Assembly: GCA_029718625.1 (NCBI GenBank)
Contig: CM056396.1
Span: forward strand, 27,367,075 to 27,431,074
DNA length: 64,000 nucleotides
Origin: Synaphobranchus kaupii
Taxonomy: Eukaryota > Chordata > Actinopteri > Anguilliformes > Synaphobranchidae
Direction: 5' to 3'
Positions 58,381 through 64,000 of this stretch are shown piece by piece. Under the pieces are notes generated by a model. It had not been told where the DNA came from, ran no database searches, and saw only the letters and a list, made by a program, of their open reading frames with translations. Numbering within the stretch: the first letter of the stretch is position 1; each line of letters begins with the position of its first letter. Both the position numbers and the translations under genes were made by a program.

Positions 58381-61300
58381 TTTATTATTTAATTGGAGGC
58401 TGCGATTGGACAGGGGCATTGGAGGCTGCGATTGGACAGGGGCAGGGAGTCAGGTGCTGTTCCAGGTGTCAGTCAGGTGTCGGGTTAAAGAGATCATCTG
58501 TAAAGCCCTCGAGGGCTGAGGGTTCACCTCCACCAGCCATCGCTGGTGGGTGGTTACCATAGCGTCCAGTGGGTGGTTGTCATAGCGCCAGTGAAGGGGG
58601 GGGCGGAGCCAGAACTGAACTGTGTAAAAGACCGTTTGTTGTTTAGTGGTACAGAGGGCATTGAGTATAGCGATAAGAGGCAATAATGCAGAGTAAGGGT
58701 ATTTCTTTAGCTACACAATCGTCCGCTACGTTTAACTACGGGCATCTGTACTCTTGGTTTTATCATTAATGTCGTTATAATGTTGTTGTTTGAATGTTCT
58801 GCGTGTGGTGAGCGGCCCTTTTGGTCGGGTCTCTCTTGTAAAAGAGATGCGACGTCTCAGGACCGGTCAGGTTTAAATGTTAAAATAAAAAACATTTATA
58901 TTAATTCAGGTATCATAGGTACAGGCTTCAAAGTAAAGACTGTTAAACTACATACTGCAATTAAGCAAGACAAAGTGCTTGCATACAAGCAAAAGCTGAA
59001 AATGGAAGAAGCGGCCTTGCTGGACAGTGCATATGGGATACTGACTGATACGTTCGGATTCTGAATCGATGTATCTTGCTGTGAACCAAACAACTGTGTC
59101 CCATCGGGGATTTGAACCCACAATTTGCTGGTTGTCAAGCCAAGTGCCCTTTACCTTTAAATCAGGCTGGCTGTCGTCCAGGCGAAGGGGGTTCCCGGCC
59201 TGACTCCTGCTATTTCTGGCCCTCTGACGCAGGTGAGGAACAGTTCCCATCGCTGCTGCCCGTGTTCCCATGGGAACTCTACAGAGACCACCCCCCCCTC
59301 AGGAACCCTGGACCAAAGACATGCAATAGGTTAGTGTGAGCCAAAAAAAGAAGCCAAAATCAGGGTAAATTATTGTACAGTAAGGGGGCGAGACGGACGC
59401 TGCATCGAACATGGACATACGAACAGGTGAATTAATCGAAGTTCTTTACCTGGGAAACTTAAAGTAACTAACCACCAAGATGGAGGAAGTCTGTACCGCA
59501 TTGAGATAAACCAAAAACAGCTTAATAAACAGTGGTGGAACCAGACCAATGTTTTGCCATTGCTCGGTCTTTGTTGGGAGCCTCAAAATAATAAATATCG
59601 TACCTCGTTTTTCACCCTGATCTCTCCGTGTGGTCGACCTGTCCATGTGGTGGGGCGATGCGGGTAAAGAGCATTCCTTTACCCATAACCCCCTGCAGCG
59701 GCGCCCTAGTGAATTCCACCGGTCCAGGAGCTTGTTTTTCCTCAGTGACGTCGTCCGCAGCCAGGGGAAAACATGTCGGGTCAACTCTAACAAAGCTCGC
59801 AAAGCTTACAACAGGGACCAAAATGCACTCTATCACAATTAAAGGCACTTTCCAAGTGTTGACTTTGCACAGTTGTTTAGCGGCGTCCCGGCAGTGCCAT
59901 CGGTAAGCACCATTTGCGTGTGACTTGAGCCGGTTTCACTCCCGAGCCCAAACACCCTGAAGCCGGCAGGGGCCGTAAAGTGGCTGAAGTTCTGTTGACT
60001 CAGCAGATCTCCAGCTGTGCAGGGCCTTTACAGCACAAGTGACAGACTGACGGACAGACAGGCCGATGGATTGACAGGCCAACGATCAGTGACGGAATAC
60101 GTCCATGTGGTTGACAGGCAGGGCCAAGAAAAGGTTTCCCAATAACAGTTCCTCCTGCCCCCCAGGGCACAAAACCAAAAGTGCCCCCCCCCCCAACTTA
60201 AGTGGCGGTCACTCTTGATAAGCACCTCAGTCACACACCTGCAGGGTTACAGTGTCAATGGTTTCACCCCCTCAGGAATAAATTAGGGGAATGTATCCGA
60301 TGTAGTTTATCATTCACAGCTTGCCATGTCTAAACAAACACTTTGAGTTTCATTTCCTCATTAATAAACCCCTTAGATCCTTTATTGTGTCACGTTATAG
60401 CATAATTTTAAACTAACATTAAGTTGCACACAATAACATAAGATTTACTGAAAAATATTGTCATGTGAGCATATCAAGCAACAAAAGGTGGATTTTCAGT
60501 GATGGAACTTGCTCAGTGCACAATCCCATTAGTGCAGAAGTCCCCATCTGAATGAGAAAATTCAGGGAATAGCCAATTTTCATTAAATCAAATGATGCCT
60601 ACAGGGAATAGCCACAGTACATTATTTTAAGTAAATTTTATTATCTAGTACAAATCCTAGAGATAATAAAATTCATTGTCAAAACAACAACAAATTCCTA
60701 TATTCAATTACACGCGTGCATTGTCAAAAAAAAAATTCAGTGCACGTGCAGCTGCCTACCGCGGTTCACTGTATACGTGCATGTTCTGCCCTCCTGTGGT
60801 CAAACTGGGAAACGGTGTGGAATTAATTAACTTACGCGGCAAGCGCAAATAACATGGCCACTCCCTCAAACTCTGTCAAAGCCCATCTCATCTACCCCCC
60901 GCGGTTCCCACCAGACAAAAAGTATTTCAAACCGATTATCATGGCCAAATTCACTAATTCAAACGAACATTGTTGTACCCGCTTACAACACCTCTTCATC
61001 AACCTACATTCTCTCAAATTCTAGTAGAAGATCAACATTAAACTTATAATGTAAAGTTTATGAATAAACTTTCATGTGGTTGCTTCAGCAGTCGTTTGGC
61101 TGTTACCAGATTAAAAAGTTTGAATGCTGTAGCATCTTAAAACTTGACCAGTGTAACCAAACGGAGGCGAAGGGCGCCTTAAGGTGAGTTTTCACCTTAA
61201 ATCACCTATTATAGCGCCACCATGTGGACAAATTGAAAGCTTTATACAAGCAACCAACTCTGAGCCAAGGTGAATAGCACTATTATAAAGTTGGACTGGC

Positions 61301-64000
61301 ATGTCTATCTTCAAAGCTAGGAGTAGAGTGAAAAAAATTTTGGTGGAAAGAAAATAAGTATAGTTTAATGAGTATGCAATAGAACAGGAAGTGTGTTGCT
61401 GAAGCAGCCACACTACTAAAGGCTACATACTGCACAGGAACTCTCCACAGTGACATTTTTGGACAGTTTCAGACATTCTTGCTGAATTTTTACTTAGTCT
61501 GGGCGGAGTCAGGTCATTCACACAGATAAAATATGTTCAACAAATCCATCCATCCACTGTGACTTTAGGAGACCATGTAGCCAATTACTCTGACAGCGAC
61601 TAAAAAATACTCCAGAAGAATACCTAGAGACGAGATATACATAATTGTGAGAATAATAATAATAATAATAATAAAAGTATCACATACATCATATTCAGGC
61701 TGTGACGCACAGCCACATCCTGTGTAAACATGGAAAGAAATACGGCAGCCTGTGCCAAAGGTACAAGCTAGAACTTTCCCTCAGGATGTTCCCAGAATGC
61801 AAAGCAGGCTTGAACGACCCCAGAGACCCCAGCAGAATCCTCAGCTTTGGAACCATTATTTACGCACAGTCACAGATAAGAAATGCAGTCGTAGATAAGA
61901 AAGCGGTTCCAGTGCGTCAGTAAAACCGTGTGGTGTCGTAACTTCGAGAAACGGAGTCAGGTTTTCACAAGGGAAACCTGAGTTGCAGGACACTTTGTTG
62001 GAAATGTACACCCCACACTGATTAACTGCACCCAAATTTGTTTGAAATGTAGACTTGGACACCAGTTTTAATAGGCAATCCCTTCAAAAGGGTTACAGCT
62101 AGTGGTTTTAAAAGTGAGTGCAGTGTTAATGAATTCAGTTGAAAAAGTAACACCAGCCATGTTTAAAAAAATAAATAAATAAAAACGAAAACCAGGAAAC
62201 ATCACCGTGACGATTAACTGTAAAGTATTCTCCACATCCAGTTGGTATTCTCATTGATGTATTTATTCACGTCTTTTTCCAATTCTCATTTACAAAACAC
62301 ACAAATTAAAGACAACATACAATAGTGTTCTGTCATTTGTTTTTTGTTTTTTTTTGTTGTTTGTTTTTTTCCTTGTTATTTTATCCCACATATTTATACT
62401 TTTACATACAAACACCTATGATTTCTACAGCACAGTACAATGATAACATGTTAAAGATTTCAGTCACAGGTAATTAATGAAAAAAAAAACAGTTTTATCT
62501 GTAATTGACAGGTGTTACGGTAGATCTGGGAGCGGCTCTTTTGGGTGAAGGCCTGGATGAGGGCCTGTTCTTTCATTCCTGTTTTTATTAGTTTATTTAT
62601 TTTACATTGAAAGCAGGGGTTCACTACACAGTGCGGGTGTCACTGTGCAAGCGACCACATCACGTCTTATTGCTTTGATTGCCTGTACTTTGTGTGTGAA
62701 ACGTTACTCGACTCGAAAAACAAACAAAAAATAAAAACAATGGCGAAACGGCGAGTAACAACCTTCACAGCTACACGGACGAGCGTTACGATAGACTAGA
62801 GCTGCTGAAATTCAAGAGAGACAGAACCGCCATTACACGCTCCACAGAGAATCGCTGCACAATCATCACGAAGAGGTCAACATCACACCGCACGACAGCA
62901 ATATACACACACGTACGCCCCCGTCCCGGCCTTCAATTTAGCGGGTGGGCGTTAAGACGATACACAAGACGCACTCCACAGGAGCATGCTGACTAACCGA
63001 CAGGCTAATCCCATTTTATAGGCCGATAAACAGCATATTTCTCAAGAGCGGGTGAGTATGCGGAATTGGAAGGTGTTCGCATGTGAAATTGCAACCTGAC
63101 AATTTTGGCGGTTTTCTAAGCTACACATTAAGGAGATTAGAAATATGCCATAACCGACCTGTTAAAAGTTTTCGAAACATCTTGATTCTGCTAAATCCCC
63201 TCTCTCTGGTTCTATGTGGCCTGCTGGCCAATAAGAAACCGGGCCTTGCGCGTGTATGTTTTTTAAACAAAGGCCCTTGAAAGACAGTCTGTTTTGACCA
63301 AGCTGAGCAGAGGGAAAGGACAGCTCGTTCACCAGGTCTGTTCACTAAAAAGAGCTCCACTCCCAGCTCAGTACCATTAGAGGACGTCACGTCGTCGCCT
63401 ACAGCTATTGCGTTATTTTAATTCTCATTTGCAATCCCGTAGATATGTTGTTGTTTTTTTTGTTGTTTTTTTCTTTCTGCATTGAGCTGTCTGTTTCGGA
63501 AGGAGGGAACAGAGGACAGAAACAAACATGTAGAAAAATATTTGGCAAATTCACGACGACACACATCACACACAACACGCATACTGATTGTCACTACACC
63601 ATCTGTGACAAGTTGGTTGGGAGGGCTGGCTGTCGCCATGGCAGCACTGGCTCGTGAGGAATTGTGCTCTAGTCTGAAAACTGCCAGGGTTGTTAAAATG
63701 CCGCAAAGACAGACTGCGTGATATCAGAGTGCTGATGACACTAGAATAAGATGAATTGAAGATATTTATCTCTGGTAGCAACATGTGGATACGCTAGAGT
63801 GTGTCTTAACCCTATTTTAAGAGCCCTCGTTGAAACAAGCAAGCCTAAAGTTGATGATGCCAAACGTTACCGATGGCAACCACAGAGTAAGTTAGTTAAA
63901 GGGTTAGTTCGGAATTTTGGACATAATGTCTCAATTACGACTTACCAATGATGTAGTTGATTGATGGAAACCATTTTCAGATAATTCCATGCTGTCCCAT
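58381..64000. other. Noncoding DNA, no gene recognised
   Basis: Mixed AT-rich sequence with short duplications (GGAGGCTGCGATTGGACAGG twice at about 58394-58442), a weak tRNA-like stretch on the - strand at about 59095-59165 (GGGTTCAAATCCCCGATGGG), a hairpin TTAAGGTGA-GTTT-TCACCTTAA at 61179-61200, an (AAT)n tract at about 61654 and T-rich runs at about 62335-62385 and 63445-63475. No exon was supported on either strand. Confidence 0.5.

Noticed and set aside
41120..64000. Upstream RARB exons or the retinoic acid response element of its promoter
   Set aside because: Searched by eye on both strands for the DNA-binding domain, hinge and first ligand-domain exons and for paired GTTCA half sites; none found.

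Overview
This is vertebrate nuclear DNA, almost certainly from a ray-finned fish. The evidence is split genes with GT-AG introns, teleost-type tRNA-derived SINEs carrying an L2-type tail (hairpin CGCTCT-GGATA-AGAGCG followed by TGTAA repeats), hAT- and TTAA-type MITEs, and abundant CA/TG microsatellites. There is no bacterial-style gene organisation. A 500-N gap lies at 40620-41119.

Two genes are recognisable and converge tail to tail. On the + strand, from the left edge to 23191, lie 23 exons of DNA topoisomerase II beta (TOP2B), running from the TOPRIM D-x-D motif through the catalytic tyrosine exon to the C-terminus. The N-terminal ATPase half lies off the left edge. On the - strand lie the last three coding exons of retinoic acid receptor beta (RARB), which encode the second half of the ligand-binding domain, helix 12 and the F domain (40487 down to 29605). 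The same convergent TOP2B/RARB pair is found in human. TOP2B relieves torsional stress and is known to work at hormone-regulated promoters; RARB is a retinoate-controlled transcription factor.

Layout: 1-23191, TOP2B, of which more than half is intronic minisatellite (units of 20-91 bp). 23192-29604, 3' UTRs and intergenic DNA with a 759-bp TTAA MITE and a SINE. 29605-40487, RARB 3' exons; the last intron is about 8 kb of one 38-bp minisatellite, and the intron before it holds a 303-bp MITE and a 741-bp hAT MITE. 41120-46372, AT-rich satellite with monomers of about 180 bp, a 12-monomer higher-order repeat and an inverted right end. 46373-51050, noncoding DNA with diverged duplications and palindromes. 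51055-55240, a 36-bp satellite that grew out of a SINE tail, followed by two antisense SINEs. 56100-64000, noncoding with scattered low-complexity DNA and repeat fragments.

The most striking pattern is that many tandem repeats in these two genes sit on splice junctions and copy them. The RARB array carries about 210 copies of the last intron's 3' splice site plus the first 14 exonic bases. Smaller arrays in TOP2B repeat the 3' ends of three exons together with their donor sites. Any decoy acceptor in RARB would lead to a stop after six codons and remove helix 12. Single-base frame breaks occur in homopolymers in both genes and look more like assembly errors than decay.
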